Positions 32,718-44,602 of a stretch of 64,000 nt of DNA are shown in pieces. The notes below the pieces were generated by a model, which was not told the origin of the DNA, ran no database searches, and worked only from the letters and a program-made list of their open reading frames with translations. Each line of letters begins with the position of its first letter. The first letter of the stretch is position 1. Position numbers and translations under genes: made by a program. The DNA is from Symbiodinium natans (lineage: Eukaryota; Sar; Dinophyceae; Suessiales; Symbiodiniaceae), in contig CAJNDS010002368.1 in assembly GCA_905221605.1 (NCBI GenBank), positions 362,501-426,500 of the forward strand. The letters are read 5' to 3'.

Positions 32718-34652
32718 TTTAGGGTACCCCTTCTGAACCTTCTTCTGGCTCTCTTAAAGAGGGGCCTTATTCAGAGGGTCTTTTTCCGCAAGGGTCCCCC
32801 TAATCCGTAGGGCTCAGCACACCTGAAAGCCTCAAGCCCACAACGCTGAGCTAAGGCCTGAAACCCTAACTTTCAAGCAAGTCATTCTGGGGTACCATAA
32901 AAAATGTGCAGCTCCGGATTTTTGTAGGCTAACTGTTGAGAGCTGCCCAAGTAGCCCTAAACCCTAAACCCTAAACACCCTAGGCCGAATGAAGTCCTGG
33001 ACTGCAGGAGTTTGTTTTCTTGGGATTGGTCCACCACTTCCCCCTAGAGCCACCCAGACATTTGGGGTGTAGGGTTTAGGGCTTCGGGTTTAACAAATAG
33101 GGAGTTGGGCTTTTTCGGGTTCTTCACTAAAGCCCTCTAAACTCCCTCAACCGCCTCAACCCCATCGACAACGGGAAGCTGTAAGGGGCTCTAGGCACAT
33201 AGGCCTTGGCTTCTTGAGTGAAACTACATGAAAATAGCGTGTTTGCCTCTTTGGCAGCTCAAAACCAAAAGGGATGAGCATTCTTCAGCCCCCGACAAAA
33301 GGTTTGAAAGGTCAGCTACTTCCCGCACGCGCACGGTTCCCTAAACCCTCGACCCTCAACGCCAAGCTCTAAACCCTGAACCCTCAACCCTAAACCCAGC
33401 GCCTGAAGATTCAGGCGAGGGCACCTGGATTGGGTAGGGCGGTCGGGACTTCGGGCGCGGAAATTTGGGGTTTAGGATTTCGGGCTATAGTCGGATAGGG
33501 GTTTACGGGGGTTTAGGGGGACATAGGGGACTCAGGCTTAGGGCTTTAGGGCGCGGAAGCCATTTTGAAGGATGTGTCGTCTTAGTTGCCGAGTTCATAA
33601 GCCCCAAAAAAGTGTACACTTTCAGTTCTATAGGGGGTTATAGTATCCCAAAAAGTGTAACGTGTGCTCACTTAGCTACTAAGTATCCCATACGGATTCC
33701 ATAGGGTTCAAAGGCCCACGAGGGCTTAATGCCGTGCCTTTTGTCGCCGTTCTGCCCCAAACCTAAACCCTAAAAGCTAAACGCTGCCTGTTGCAGTCGG
33801 CGCACGTGAACCTCACCAAACATCGCTTTTAGCAACCTGCAGAAGAGGCAACACCATTGCGATTCTGAAGACCCCTAAGCCCTAAACCCGAAATTAGCCT
33901 AAACCCAAAACCCTAATTACCCTAAACCCTAAAAACCCCCAAACCCCATATAAACCCTAAGCCTAAACCCTGCAGCACCGAGGTGAGAGGGCTTGGGTCC
34001 AGAGTTTGGGGTTTAGGGTTTAGGGTTTGGGGTTTAGGGTTTAGGGCTGCCGCTTTCGCAGGAGGACGGTCGGGTTGTGGGGGCAGCTGCCGCACCGGCT
34101 GGTTCCCCGTGTCGAGGCGCTATAACCTACTACTGCCGTGCGGGGACAGGGGGTGGCAGCTAAATTTTAGGGTTTAGGGCCTAGTTTTGGGGTTTAGGGC
34201 CTGGTTTGTTTTGGGTTCAGGGTAGGCGAAACTGTCCCGATTATCAGCTGTTGCTTGGTCAAGCCTAAACTTACCCTAACCCCCAAACGCAAAATTCTAC
34301 ACCACTTAAATACTTGACCTCGTGATCCGGGCTGCCCCGAGGAGCTCCCGCCATGTAGGAGTCTAAACAAAATTTCCTTGAGGGTCTATAGGCAATGCAG
34401 TTCGTGGTGTTAGAAAAAATTTAAACCGCCCACGTGGTGTTTTCTACCCTAGACCTGATTTTGCTGGTTTTTCGACACCCTGCCTGGGACCACCCTGACC
34501 TATTCCCCTAAACCCTAAACCCTAAACCCTAAACCCTAAAACCCTTTTGGGGTGTCAGCCGCAACTCAATTCAAAAACACTTCCTCGTCTATGGGTTGAG
34601 GGGGGTCCCCCAAGGCAGCGGCTTCAAGGGAAGGTTGTTCAGAAAATCCCAG

Positions 34653-34792
34653 TAGTCCCTTCCCCCTAATATTCACCCCCCCTTATAATCATTAAATACC
34701 CCCCCCCCCCCCCCATTATAGTCATTTTAGAGTATATGGGGGTTAGGGTGTAGGGGGTTTTAGTATTAGGGGGGAAGGAATGAACCCTGCAG
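34653..34792. mobile_element. Foldback element FB4, short copy
   Basis: Left AGTCCCTTCCCCCTAATATT and right TTAGTATTAGGGGGGAAGGA are inverted repeats around a C16 run. Ends match the 4,503-4,795 element. Confidence 0.65.
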
Positions 34793-35639
34793 TTTCAGGG
34801 GGTGTGGGGGGGGGGGGGTTGCGGAGGGGCGGCGTGGCGTGGGATAAAGGCATGAGATGATGACCCTCCACAATCGGGCCACGGCTGCTCTTCGCTTTCG
34901 AAGCTCGTGCATCCCAACCTTCACAACTTGTGCAGATAACCCTAAACTCTAAACCCTAAACCCTAAACCCGAAACCCGAAACCCTAAACCCTAAAGCCTA
35001 AACCCTAAGGGCTCTTCAGCCATGCTGCCCGGATCGGTCCGACCCCGAGCTGACTGCACCTCGTACAGAAGGGCTCAGGGCGACCAGGTTTAGGGTTTAG
35101 GGCTCGGGTTAAGGGTTTAGGGTTTAGGGTTTAGGGTTTAAGGTTTAGGGTTTAGGGTTTAGGGTTTAGGGTTTTCGGGTTTCGGGTTTAGGGTTTAGGG
35201 TGTCGGGTGTAGGGTGTAGGGTTTAGGGTTTAGAGTTTAGGGTAACCTTTGTTAACTAGGGTTGATCAGGGAGCCTACCGCCTCAAGACAAAAAGAAGAA
35301 GGGCCTACTCTGGATCCGAGAGCCTAACCCTACCTGTGTCTCTATTGAACCAGGGTTTAGGGTTTAGGGTTTAGGGTTTAAGGTTTAGGGTTGCACTCAA
35401 CCCTAAACCCAAGCCCTTAAAGGCCTCCTCATAGTCCAAGGACTTGAACCCAAAGGTTTAGGGTTTAGGGTTTAGGGTGCATCGGCTTTAGGGCTTAGGG
35501 GAATTCAAGGCTGTACTCTTGGGTTTTGGGGTCCCTTTTTCAGGATCCCCTTAAAAGGGCCATACTAGGAGTATATTAAGCGGAACCTTTGGGGGTATTT
35601 GCATACGGGTGCGGAGTCTGAATCCCTTGATTTCATGGT

Positions 35640-35846
35640 TCTCAAGTTCACGGCCAGTTTGAAGTGGGGTTGTACGTCAGGCAAGCTATGGTTGAAGCTG
35701 GTTCTGGGTTTGGGGTAAAGGGTTAAGGGTTAAGGGTTAAGGGTTAAGGGTTAAGGGTTAAGGGTTAAGGGTTAAGGGTTAAGGGTTAAGGGTTAAGGGT
35801 TTGGTACTTGTAACCCTGCTTACAACTACCCCTGAACCTCCAAGTA
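35640..35846. mobile_element. FB1 copy split by a TTAAGGG array
   Basis: Left arm TCTCAAGTTCACGGCCAGTT is diverged; right arm TTACAACTACCCCTGAACCT is clear and ends CCAAGTA. Between them lies a pure TTAAGGG array (35,712-35,801). Total length is about 205 bp. Confidence 0.55.
35712..35801 (+). repeat. Uniform TTAAGGG array
   Basis: About 12 consecutive copies of TTAAGGG, a variant not present as an array elsewhere in the window. Confidence 0.95.
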
Positions 35847-36084
35847 GCCCTCACCCCTAAATCCCTAAACCCGTAAACCCTCAACCCTGCTCATTACACC
35901 ATAAGCCCTACTTATACCTAGGATGCCCTTAGAGCCCTCTGAACAAATATTCCTGAATATAGTCCCCTAAGCCCAATGAGGGAGAACAACAAATGTCCCA
36001 AGGGTCTACCGTGGCAACTACGCAAGAACCTTCTCACTCTAGCCCTAAAACCTAAACTCTAAACTCTAAACCCTAAACCCTGCT

Positions 36085-36138
36085 TGTTACAGCAAAAGCC
36101 CTACTTATAACTATGCATGAACCTTCTCAAGTAATATA
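36085..36138. mobile_element. FB1 right-end fragment
   Basis: CTTATAACTATGCATGAACC, then TTCTCAAGTA. The left arm is absent, with CCCTAAA-type units upstream. Confidence 0.5.
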
Positions 36139-36349
36139 GGGGTCGGAATAGCTACTAATTCTACTACACGAACCCCCAAAACCTAAACCCTAAACCCGAA
36201 ACACTAAACACTACACCCTAAACCCTAAACCCTAAACCCTAAACCCTAAACCCTATATGAAGGCCCCTAAAGCACCCTGCCACAACCCACCCCCCAAAAG
36301 CGATGGAAACCTCGAGGAGTTCTTGCGGCTCACGGTTGTTCCTGCACAC

Positions 36350-36442
36350 GGTTTAGGGTTTAGGGTTTAGGGTTTAGGGTTTAGGGTTTAGGGTTTAGGG
36401 TTTAGGGTTTAGGGTTTAGGGTTTAGGGTTTAGGGTTTAGGG
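36350..36442 (+). repeat. Pure TTTAGGG array
   Basis: About 13 perfect TTTAGGG units. Confidence 0.95.
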
Positions 36443-37560
36443 ACCGAGAGCCCTTAAGGTTTAGGGTCTTTAGGGCTGAAGGTCTTGGAGTTTAGGGTTT
36501 GGGTCTGGAAGGTTTTGCTTAAGGTTTGGGTTTGAGGTTTAGGGTTTAGGGCTAGGGTTTGCGGCCTTTGCGGCTTAGGGTTTTTGGGTTTGAGGCTGAG
36601 GGTTCAGGGCCTGTAGGGCTGTAGGCTTTGGTTTTTGTCGAACCAACTGGTAAGGAACAGGCCGTATTCCTTTTCTGGTGTACCTACCAAAGCCTTAACC
36701 TCATGTTCGCCGAATTTGGGGATTAGGGCTTAGGGCCAGAGAACCCTTCAGGCTTAGGGCCTTTAGGGCTGGGGTTTGGGCTTTACGATGCGAGGTTTCC
36801 TGCTAGGCACTGAACGACCCTGAACGACCAGCGAAGCCCAAATGACCAGCTCTCTTTACGATGGTTCTGTTTGAAGTTCCCATTATCTAAACCTACGTCA
36901 ACACTACCCTGAACCCTAAACCCTCAACTCTTAAACTCGGGTCCTAAGCCCTGCAACAGGGTTTAGGGTTTAGGGCTGAGGTTTAAGGTTTAGGGCTTAG
37001 GGTGTAGGCTTACAGGGGGCTGCAAGGCTTTCGGTTACAGGGTTAAAAGGGGTTGAGGGTTTAGGGGTTTAGGGTTCAGGTTCTAGGGCTAATGCCCCTG
37101 AACCCTAGACCCTAAACCCCAAAGAATCATAGGGGGCCAGTGAGCCGCAAACGGCTCTACGGATTTGGGGCACAAGGGGCTCAAAGGGGGTTTATTTCGG
37201 GTTTGGGGTTTAGGGTTTAGGGTTTTGGGTTTAGGGTTTAGGGTTTAGGGTTTTGGGTTTAGGGTTTAGGGTGCCTTCCCAGATTCGAGTAGGGTCGGAC
37301 CGGTTTAAGGTTTGGGGTGACGGGCTTGGAAGGTTCAGAGGGCCCAACTTAAGCACTGACTAGGGGCCTTTTGCTTTTCCGGCTTCTTGGGAGCTGCTTT
37401 GGGTCCTAAACCCGAACCCTAAACCCTAAACCCTAAACCCTGAACCCTAAACCCTAAACACTAATCCCCAGCATGTTCCCTTGTCAGAGCGAAAACCAGG
37501 AAGATTCCTGGCTGCTTTGGTGCTGGTTGCCCTAAACCCTCAAATTCAAACCCCAAGCCC

Positions 37561-37685
37561 TGCTTGGAGGTTCATGTGAAGCTATAAGTGGGGTTATAGG
37601 TAGGGTAACTAGAACTACAACAGGTTATAACCTTATTTAGGTTACTTATAACCCTACTTATAACTGCCCATGAACCTTCAAGTAA
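37561..37685. mobile_element. Foldback element FB1, complete
   Basis: Left TGCTTGGAGGTTCATGTGAA and right TAACTGCCCATGAACCTTCA, with a second nested inverted pair inside (GGGGTTATAGGTAGGGTAAC against GTTACTTATAACCCTACTTA). This is among the best-preserved copies. Confidence 0.8.
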
Positions 37686-38500
37686 ACCCTCAAACCCCAA
37701 AGCCCAAAGCCTAAACCCTAAACCCTGAACCCTGAACCCTAAACTCTGAACCCTAACCCTCCCCCCCCCCCCCCTCAAACCCAATCTCCTTGCGCGGCGC
37801 TGTGCTTGACAATGTACATGCTGCCGCCTAGTTTGGCGCTCCTCCCGCTGGTCGCTGGTTTGTTGGGTCTTCCCCTAAACCCTAAACCCTAAACCCTCAA
37901 GATGATTGGGATTTGGGCACGTTTGGGCCCATAATCCCTTCAAGGCTTCGAGGGGCCTGGAACCTTGCGATTGTCTTCCCTTCCCGCCAAGATCTCCAGA
38001 CCGAAACCCTAAACCCTAAACCCTAAACCCTAAACCCTAAACCCTAAACTCTGAACCTTAAACAAAACTCCATAATACCCAAACCCTCAACCCACCACAG
38101 CCCCGGGACCTGCCACAGAAAGCTTGAACCAAAAAACTATGAGTTTGAAGCGGGTTTTGTTGTTTAGGGTTTAGGGTTTAGAGTTTCGGGTTTCGGGTTT
38201 CGCGTTTCGTAACTCTCCAATTCAGAGCTGACTCAACCGAAACCCACAGCAGCAGTTGCAACGCCTAAATACAAATCGTACACTGGGGCGCCCTATAGAC
38301 CCTAAATCCTAAACCCCAAACCCCGAAACCCTACACCCTAAACCCAAAACCCAAAACCCAACACGAATTGATTGTAAGCCCCGCCCCCCTCCCTGAGTCC
38401 TGCGGGCGTCAACGATGGCAGCACCTGACGCCAATCCCGAGGTTTAGGGTTTAGGGTTTAGGGCTTAGGGTTCAGGGTTTAGGGTTCAGAGTTTAGGATT

Positions 38501-39300
38501 TAGGACTCCAAAATTTTGGGCTTTAGGCTTCAGGGCTTTCAGTTTTGGGCTTCTCAAAGGAATGATACTCGTACCCTCTCAAGATGTGCCCCTAAGAGGT
38601 TCCCTAAACCCAATAGGGTACAACCTTCGGGGTCCGACGTAAATCCCATGAGGTTACGTCTTCACTGGCAATACACAAGCTTGCCGTCTTTGTGCAAGCA
38701 TGCGAGACGCCCCCGCCACCATGACGACCATGACCGCCAAGAATGAAAACGGCGACAAACCCAACCGCGAGAACAAGTGATTGACAATGATTACCACGAA
38801 TTTAATAATGACAACTTCTGAGATCACGAAGACAATCGCAACTACGTAGTAGTAAGAGGAATAAAGCAGCAAGAAGTAAACTCGGTCGCAATGTCTGGGC
38901 TGTAACAGATGTTTCGGGTTCAAAGTTTAGGATTGACGGCCAGTGAGCGGATTCCAAAAAGCTTCAACCCCAAAACCAGAAACCTCAGTCTAGACTCGAC
39001 GATGCGCGCTGTGAACGATACGGTGCGTTCGGAGGGTCCGCCATATCAATATATAATATACAGTATACATATATATGTATATGTGTATATATTCTTTACA
39101 TATGCACTCACATCGTGTCTTTCCTCCGCCAAAACTGTATTTGTATTCCCTGAACCTTGGACCCTATACTGAAACTTCCTACTTGTGACATTCAGGGTCG
39201 CTTTGCAGCGGTACACGGGCGTACACATTAAGGACCGAAATAGCATCCGGAATCACGAAAAAATGAGAAAAAACACACACGCTTCGCATTGCTCTCTCTG
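38501..39300. other. Non-telomeric island with trinucleotide-like composition
   Basis: About 800 bases with little telomere-like DNA. Around 38,710-38,880 the plus strand is rich in ATGAC/CGACAA-type triplets. A TATA-rich stretch (39,045-39,090) follows. Open frames occur on both strands at 38,654-39,246 without family resemblance, and I cannot support a gene. Confidence 0.4.
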
Positions 39301-39596
39301 CGGATGCAGGCTTAGGGTTTAGGGTTTAGAAATTCAGCATCTAACATTTTTAGGGTTTGGGGCTCATGTGCCCTAACTTTCCCATGATGCGTAACCACAC
39401 GATGCTAGCAAAGTGCAGAGGCTGGCTTCGTACGAGGGCTGTGGAGTGGCATGGTGATTGGTTGGTTGAGCCCTTTTTGTTGCCCCACAGCTTGTGTGTG
39501 TAACCCTCAAGGTCTAAACCCTAAACCCTAAACCCTAAACCCGAAACCCAAAACCCAAAACCCTAAACCCTAAACCCTAAGTATAAGCTTCCTGGG

Positions 39597-39740
39597 ATAG
39601 TTGCACAGTCCTTGATACGGGCCCTTAATTGGGGAACCCGTACCCCGTGTATACCCCATAAAAGGTATAGGGAACCCTTAACCTTTGTCTTCCCCTTACA
39701 AAGCACAAGGGCCCATACTTCAGAACCCTTTAGGGTTTAG
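39597..39740. mobile_element. FB2-related element
   Basis: Shares GGGCCCTTAAT and AGGGCCCATACTTCAGAACC with other FB2 copies. The right end is overtaken by a TTTAGGG array, so it appears truncated. Confidence 0.45.
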
Positions 39741-39834
39741 GGTTTAGGGTTTAGGGTTTAGGGTTTAGGGTTTAGGGTTTAGGGTTTAGGGTTTAGGGTT
39801 TAGGGTTTAGGGTTTAGGGTTTAGGGTTTAGGTT
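39729..39834 (+). repeat. Pure TTTAGGG array
   Basis: About 15 perfect units, abutting the FB2-related element. Confidence 0.95.
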
Positions 39835-41161
39835 ACGGGACCATTGTACTTCCCCTTCGAAAGGGGCATGGTAAACCGTGCAAGTATGTTGCCTTCAATT
39901 TGCTGGTGTGGGTGGCATGATAAGATGTACGGCTTCTAGGCATGCGACACATCCTGCTTCAGGATACGCCTCCTCGCTTTGCCTTTTGAAGTTCCGAACT
40001 CTACACCCTAAACTTCAATTCACACCTCTAAAGCCCAAGCCTTAAACCCTGAAACTTACAAAGTTTGAGCGCTACTCCCCTAAACCCTAAACCCTAAACA
40101 TAAACCCTAAACCCAAAACTTGGAACCCCAAGCCCAACTACCCCACCATCTCCTCACTTGGCAAGCCTAAGCCCAAAACCCCTGGACTTCTAACTTCTAG
40201 CCCCACAGGGTCCGACGTATCCGGACATTAAAGGTTTAGGGTTTAGGGTTTAGGGTTTAGGGTTTAGGGTTTAGGGTAAGGGGTGCAGGGTTTGGGGGTT
40301 AGGGCAAACAAACTGATGAAGTCGGTTCGTCGAATGCGTGAGAAGAATAACGACAGGTGCGCTAACCACGATACACTTGAGTCGGTCAAGTATGCTTTGT
40401 ACCTGTTGACCCATTGAACTAATTTGTTCAAGCCAGGTTTAGGGTTTAGGGGTTAGGGTCCACCTACTAGAAGAGCCCTAAACCCTAAACCCTAAGCCCT
40501 AAGCCCTAGGCCCTAAGCCCTAAGCCCTAAACCCTAAACCTACACCACGTGGGGGCTCTGCCACCCGCAGAAAAATCGGATCCCCATTGACTCAGCTTCA
40601 TTCTCATTTAGGGTATGCATTGTAAAGAGGTTTAGGATTAGGGCTTAGGGCTTAGGGCTTAGGGGTTTAGGGGTTTAGGGGTTTAGGGCTTAGGGTTTAG
40701 GGTTTAGGGAGGTTTCGGGGTGTGTCCTCTAAAATCTGGACCCCAACTGAACTCTAAATTCTTACTAAACCCCAAAACCCCAAACTCCCCGACTAAACCC
40801 CAAACCCTGAACCCGAACAAACCCTCAGTAAAAGCTAAACCCTAGTTCACCCCTGAACCCTAAACCCTAAACAACAGTTTAGCCCTAAACCTTAAACCTT
40901 AAACCCTAAACCCTAAACCCTAAACCTTAAACCCTAAACCCCAAACCCGGATCTCCCGCGCGCTGCGAACCACCTCCTTGACGCCGCAGGAGGACCTCTG
41001 CCTCCTCCTGCAGAATCTTCTTGGCCTGGTTTGCCGGGTTTTGGGGTTTAGGGTTTAGGGCTTGGGGTTTAGGGTTTCGGGGTGTGGGGTTTGCTGGGTT
41101 TAGGGTTTGGGGTTTCGGGTTTGGGGTTGAGGGTTTAGCCGAGGGTTTAGAGGTTTAGGAT

Positions 41162-41262
41162 TGGGATGTTCCCCCTTGTACTAACAGTCCTTAATGGGGA
41201 TTGTAGTACCCCCGATTATAACCCCGATGAAGGACTCTTATTATGAGGGAAACATCCCAAGT
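41162..41262. mobile_element. Foldback element FB3, copy 1
   Basis: Left TGGGATGTTCCCCCTTGTAC with AACAGTCCTTAA; the right side carries GAAGGACTCTT and GGGAAACATCCCA, the inverse of the left end. About 100 bp. Confidence 0.6.
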
Positions 41263-41601
41263 TTCGAGGTTTAGGGTTTGGCGTTGGGGGTCTAGGCCCC
41301 TAAACCCTGAACCCTACACCCTAAACCCGAAATCCTAAACCCTAAACCCTAAACCCTGAAGTTTAGGTTTATTATTTGAGGTTGGGAGCTTGGCCGTAAA
41401 AAGAATCGCGCGGAGCAGCTTCTGAAGGCGAAAGCCCGCCCCCACCTTTCCTGGAACATGGTCTAAAAGAAAGGGTTTAGGGTTTAGGGTTTAGGGTTTA
41501 TAGGGTTTAGGGTTTAGGCTTTAGGCTTTAGGGTTTACGGCATAGGGTTTAGACTCAGGGTTCAGGGAACGGGAAATTGGGAGCTTCGTGGCTTTAGGGG
41601 G

Positions 41602-41645
41602 GCTACTTGAAGGTTCATGGGTAGTTTTCATTTCAAGTAGGGTTT
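41602..41645. mobile_element. FB1 left-end fragment
   Basis: TACTTGAAGGTTCATGGGTA, then a short diverged stretch, directly followed by the exon-like fragment. Confidence 0.55.
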
Positions 41646-41647
41646 CA

Positions 41648-41830
41648 TGCGCCGCGCGCAGCACTCACGACCATGCAGCGGCTCTACAAGGAAGTTAATG
41701 GCGGGGGTAAGCACTCAAAAAGAGATGTACCTAAATGGGAACAAACGATGTTCAAAAAAACAACCCTGATCACGTCGAGGGGCATCGGTCAGCATGGCCA
41801 TGTCGACATGCCTCAACGAGAGCCCAGTCT
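41648..41830 (+). pseudogene. Exon-like fragment, about 60 codons
   Basis: The frame from about 41,648 is open for about 60 codons: APRAALTTMQRLYKEVNGGG, then KHSKRDVPKWEQTMFKKTTL, then GIGQHGHVDMPQREPS. Composition is protein-like and clearly not telomere-derived. TTTAGGG DNA follows at once on the right. No family recognised; a captured exon or an exon of an unassembled gene are both possible. Confidence 0.4.
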
Positions 41831-42108
41831 AGGGTTTAGGGTTTAGGGTTTTGGGTTTACTTCTCTGTTTAGGGGTGTAGGGGTTCAGAGTTTAGGGTCC
41901 AGCAGAAGAGTAGTCTACTCATAGGTCGCGTCTCAGGCAGGCACACTGTGCCAATCCAAGCTCACAAAAAACCGCCGGCCACCTATATGAGTATTTCCCA
42001 AAAGAAGGGGACCCCCGTTTTTACCCTAAGATGCTCTACGTATACGACCCTTATAAGAGGAACCCTACCCCCCCCCCCCCCCTCCACCCCCCCAAACACG
42101 GGTACCCA

Positions 42109-42410
42109 TACGGTCCCGTCTCTAAATTATGGTGCCTTTTGGGGTTACTATGATAAGGCGGCCCCGAATATTTAGGGTACCCCAGAAGAGATCCAAATCT
42201 CGAGAACTCACCATATGACCACTTCTCTAAAATATGGTCCCCTTTTGGGGTCGTTTTTACAAGGCGGCCCTGAGTATTTAGGGTACCCAAAAAAGGTTTA
42301 ACCTTTCAAGTATGGTAGGATTGTACCTACCCCAAAAGGTTTAAAGTTGTCTACTCAGCTACTGAGAACTCAAAGAACTCACCATATGATCCCTGTTCTC
42401 ACTACCCATC
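42109..42410 (+). repeat. Tandem duplication of about 95 bp
   Basis: Two diverged copies (about 42,109-42,190 and 42,203-42,297) share TCTAAA-TATGGT-CC, CTTTTGGGGT, AAGGCGGCCC and ATTTAGGGTACCC in order. The phrase GAACTCACCATATGA occurs at 42,205 and again at 42,376. A related phrase (ATATTTAGGGTACCCCAAAA) occurs at 10,568. Confidence 0.65.
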
Positions 42411-42984
42411 CCCTACCTACACAAACCCTAACACCCCTAGGGTTTGGGGTTTAGGGTTTAGGGTTTAGGGTCTAAACCCTGGCCCTGACCCCTGAACCCG
42501 GAGCCCTCAACAAAACCCCGCCGCGCGACTGACAAATCAGAGTCACGGTGTCGAGAGCCCTTCCTCCTCGGATTAGGGAGGGCGCTTTTGCTGGAGGGGT
42601 TTAGGGTTTAGGGTTGAGGGTTTAGGGTTCAGGGTTCAGGGTTTAGGGAGCGCGCTTTTGCCGGATGAGGGTCGAGGGCTTATAAGTAGAGTTGAATTTG
42701 GGATAGGGTTTCGGCTTGAGGTTCCCCCAAACCATCCCAAACCCGAAATCCTCCCTCGCCCGAGTCCCGCCGTACAGAAACCTGAAAATTAGGGTTAACC
42801 TTGGACCATATTTGCCGACAGTTTAGCAGTAAGTACCCCGTGTTTACTAGGTAAAACCCTTGAAGCTGTCACATTTGGGAATCCTAAACCCTAAACCCTT
42901 CCCCCCGCCCCCCAATTGCAAAAATGGCTGACGCTTTCCAAAGCCCTGCACCCCAAGCTCAAAGAACTGGAACCCCCATCTGTG

Positions 42985-43218
42985 GTAGGGTTTTAGGGTT
43001 TTAGGGTTTTAGGGTCTTAGGGTTTAGGGTTTTAGGGTTTTAGGGTTTAGGGTTTAGGGTTTAGGGTTTAGGGTTTAGGGTTTAGGGTTTAGGGTTTAGG
43101 GTTTAGGGTTTAGGGTTTAGGGTTTAGGGTTTAGGGTTTAGGGTTTAGGGTTTAGGGTTTAGGGTTTAGGGTTTAGGGGTTAGGGTTTAGGGGGTTTAGG
43201 GTTTAGGGTTTAGGGTTC
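42985..43218 (+). repeat. TTTTAGGG then TTTAGGG array
   Basis: Begins with 8-base TTTTAGGG units and passes into about 25 units of TTTAGGG. Confidence 0.95.
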
Positions 43219-43412
43219 AGGTTTGGTCCCTTTCGGGGTCCTTCTTCGAAGGGTTTCGGTTTTAGGATTTAGCAAACCCGCACATCTTGCAACAACCGTG
43301 GCACAAACCAGCGAAAGGGGACGCCCCCTAAAGCCCCTCGTACACTGCCGAATGACATCCTCTCCCACTTGGTAGTCCTGTAACCTTAGTATAGTATAGT
43401 AGGGCATCTTCT

Positions 43413-43414
<2 letters not shown>

Positions 43415-43444
<30 letters not shown>
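43415..43444 (+). repeat. Poly-G tract, 30 bases
   Basis: An uninterrupted run of 30 G. Length may be unreliable as a sequencing matter. Confidence 0.9.
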
Positions 43445-43445
<1 letters not shown>

Positions 43446-43532
43446 GATTTTATTTAAAAAGCGAACCAAAACAAAAAAGACGCAAACGTGCTGCCAAGCC
43501 AAACTTCGAAGCGCAGCTGTCTCGCTGCTTGT

Positions 43533-43681
43533 GGAAGTTACATGGTCCCTTAATATGGGCCCTGAAAAAGGGGACCCTCTACATGCCTCTTATAAAATAT
43601 AACCCAAGGGCCCGTACTTCAGAACCTTTAAAACGAGGTAAAGGAACAGATGGAAGGAACTTAAAAACTACCCGTAGAAAG
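43533..43681. mobile_element. FB2 element
   Basis: Left GTTACATGGTCCCTTAATAT with GGGCCCT; the interior has CCCGTACTTCAGAACCTTT; the right end reads AAAAACTACCCGTAG. Similar in size and order to the copies at 46,462 and 51,709, with a diverged right arm. Confidence 0.55.
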
Positions 43682-44602
43682 TCCATGTCAACCCTAAACC
43701 CTCAACCCCAAACCCTAAACCGCCTAAAGTAGCAATCACCGAGGCCTAAACTCCAAACCTTAAACCCTAAATCCTAAACCCTAAACCCTAAACCCTAAAC
43801 CTACTGCTTTCCAGCTCAGGGTTCGGTTGTCGTAGACGCGTGGCGCGTGCCTGGAAGGCCACGTGGTCTCATGCTCAGGGTCTAGGGTTTGGGGTCTAAA
43901 CCCGAAACCCTCGAAACCCTATAAACCCTAAACCCTATAAACCCTAAACCCTAAACCCTAAATCCTTCGGGTTTTGGGCTCAACTAGCGCTGCTAGGATG
44001 GGTTTTAGGGTTTAGGGCTTAGGGTTTCTTGGTAGCCCTGTACCCATATTAGTGTAAGGGTACCCATTTTTGTTGTTGGTTACGCTCGAAGGGAACCAGG
44101 AACCAAAAAGACGCAAAAAGGGTTTAGGGTTTAGGGTTTAGGGTTTAGGGTTTAGGGTGCAAATACAGCACTTCTAGTTGGATCAGCAGACAAGAATTTA
44201 GTAAGTAAGAAGCCTTACTTACTCTTAGGACCCCTTGCAGGCCACACATAGATGGGAAACCCCAAAAGCCTAAACCCCAAATAATTCTAAACCCGTTACA
44301 GCCCACAAAAAGGCCCCGAATCCTAAACCCTAAACCCTAAACCCTAAACCCTAAACCCTAAACCCAAAACCCTATCAAACCCTGGGCCCAAAGCGCAGCC
44401 CCCATGGCCTGTGGCTACAGGGGGCCTGCTCCATCTTGTCTAGGGGCTCAGGGTTCAGGTTTTTGGGGTTTGGGGTTTAGGGTTTAGGGTTGCAGGGCCC
44501 AGGGTTTGAAGCGTTAAGGGTTTAGTGTTCCAGGGCCTACGGGCGTTTAGGGTCAGAAGCTGAGGGCCCTAGACCTCTTCCCCTCCACCCGAATTTAAGC
44601 CC

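Larger units (their letters stand above)
31601..38500. repeat. Telomere-repeat region, part 5
   Basis: Arrays include 31,704-31,858, 32,119-32,170, 32,484-32,533, 32,633-32,717, 34,508-34,545, 34,935-35,010, 35,090-35,245, 35,353-35,390, 35,712-35,801, 36,205-36,255, 36,350-36,442, 37,203-37,271, 37,395-37,460, 37,872-37,900 and 38,001-38,065. Islands hold FB1 copies, one FB4 copy and short unrelated sequences. No gene is supported; short open frames are mostly overlaps with repeats. Confidence 0.85.

Noticed and set aside
38654-39246. Open frames of 66-89 codons on both strands
   Set aside because: Triplet-rich and TATA-rich DNA; no consistent coding strand or splice context.
42051-42290. 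Minus-strand frame with repeated PK-G-YSG-like phrases
   Set aside because: It follows the tandem duplication and a C16 run; repetition rather than a protein domain.
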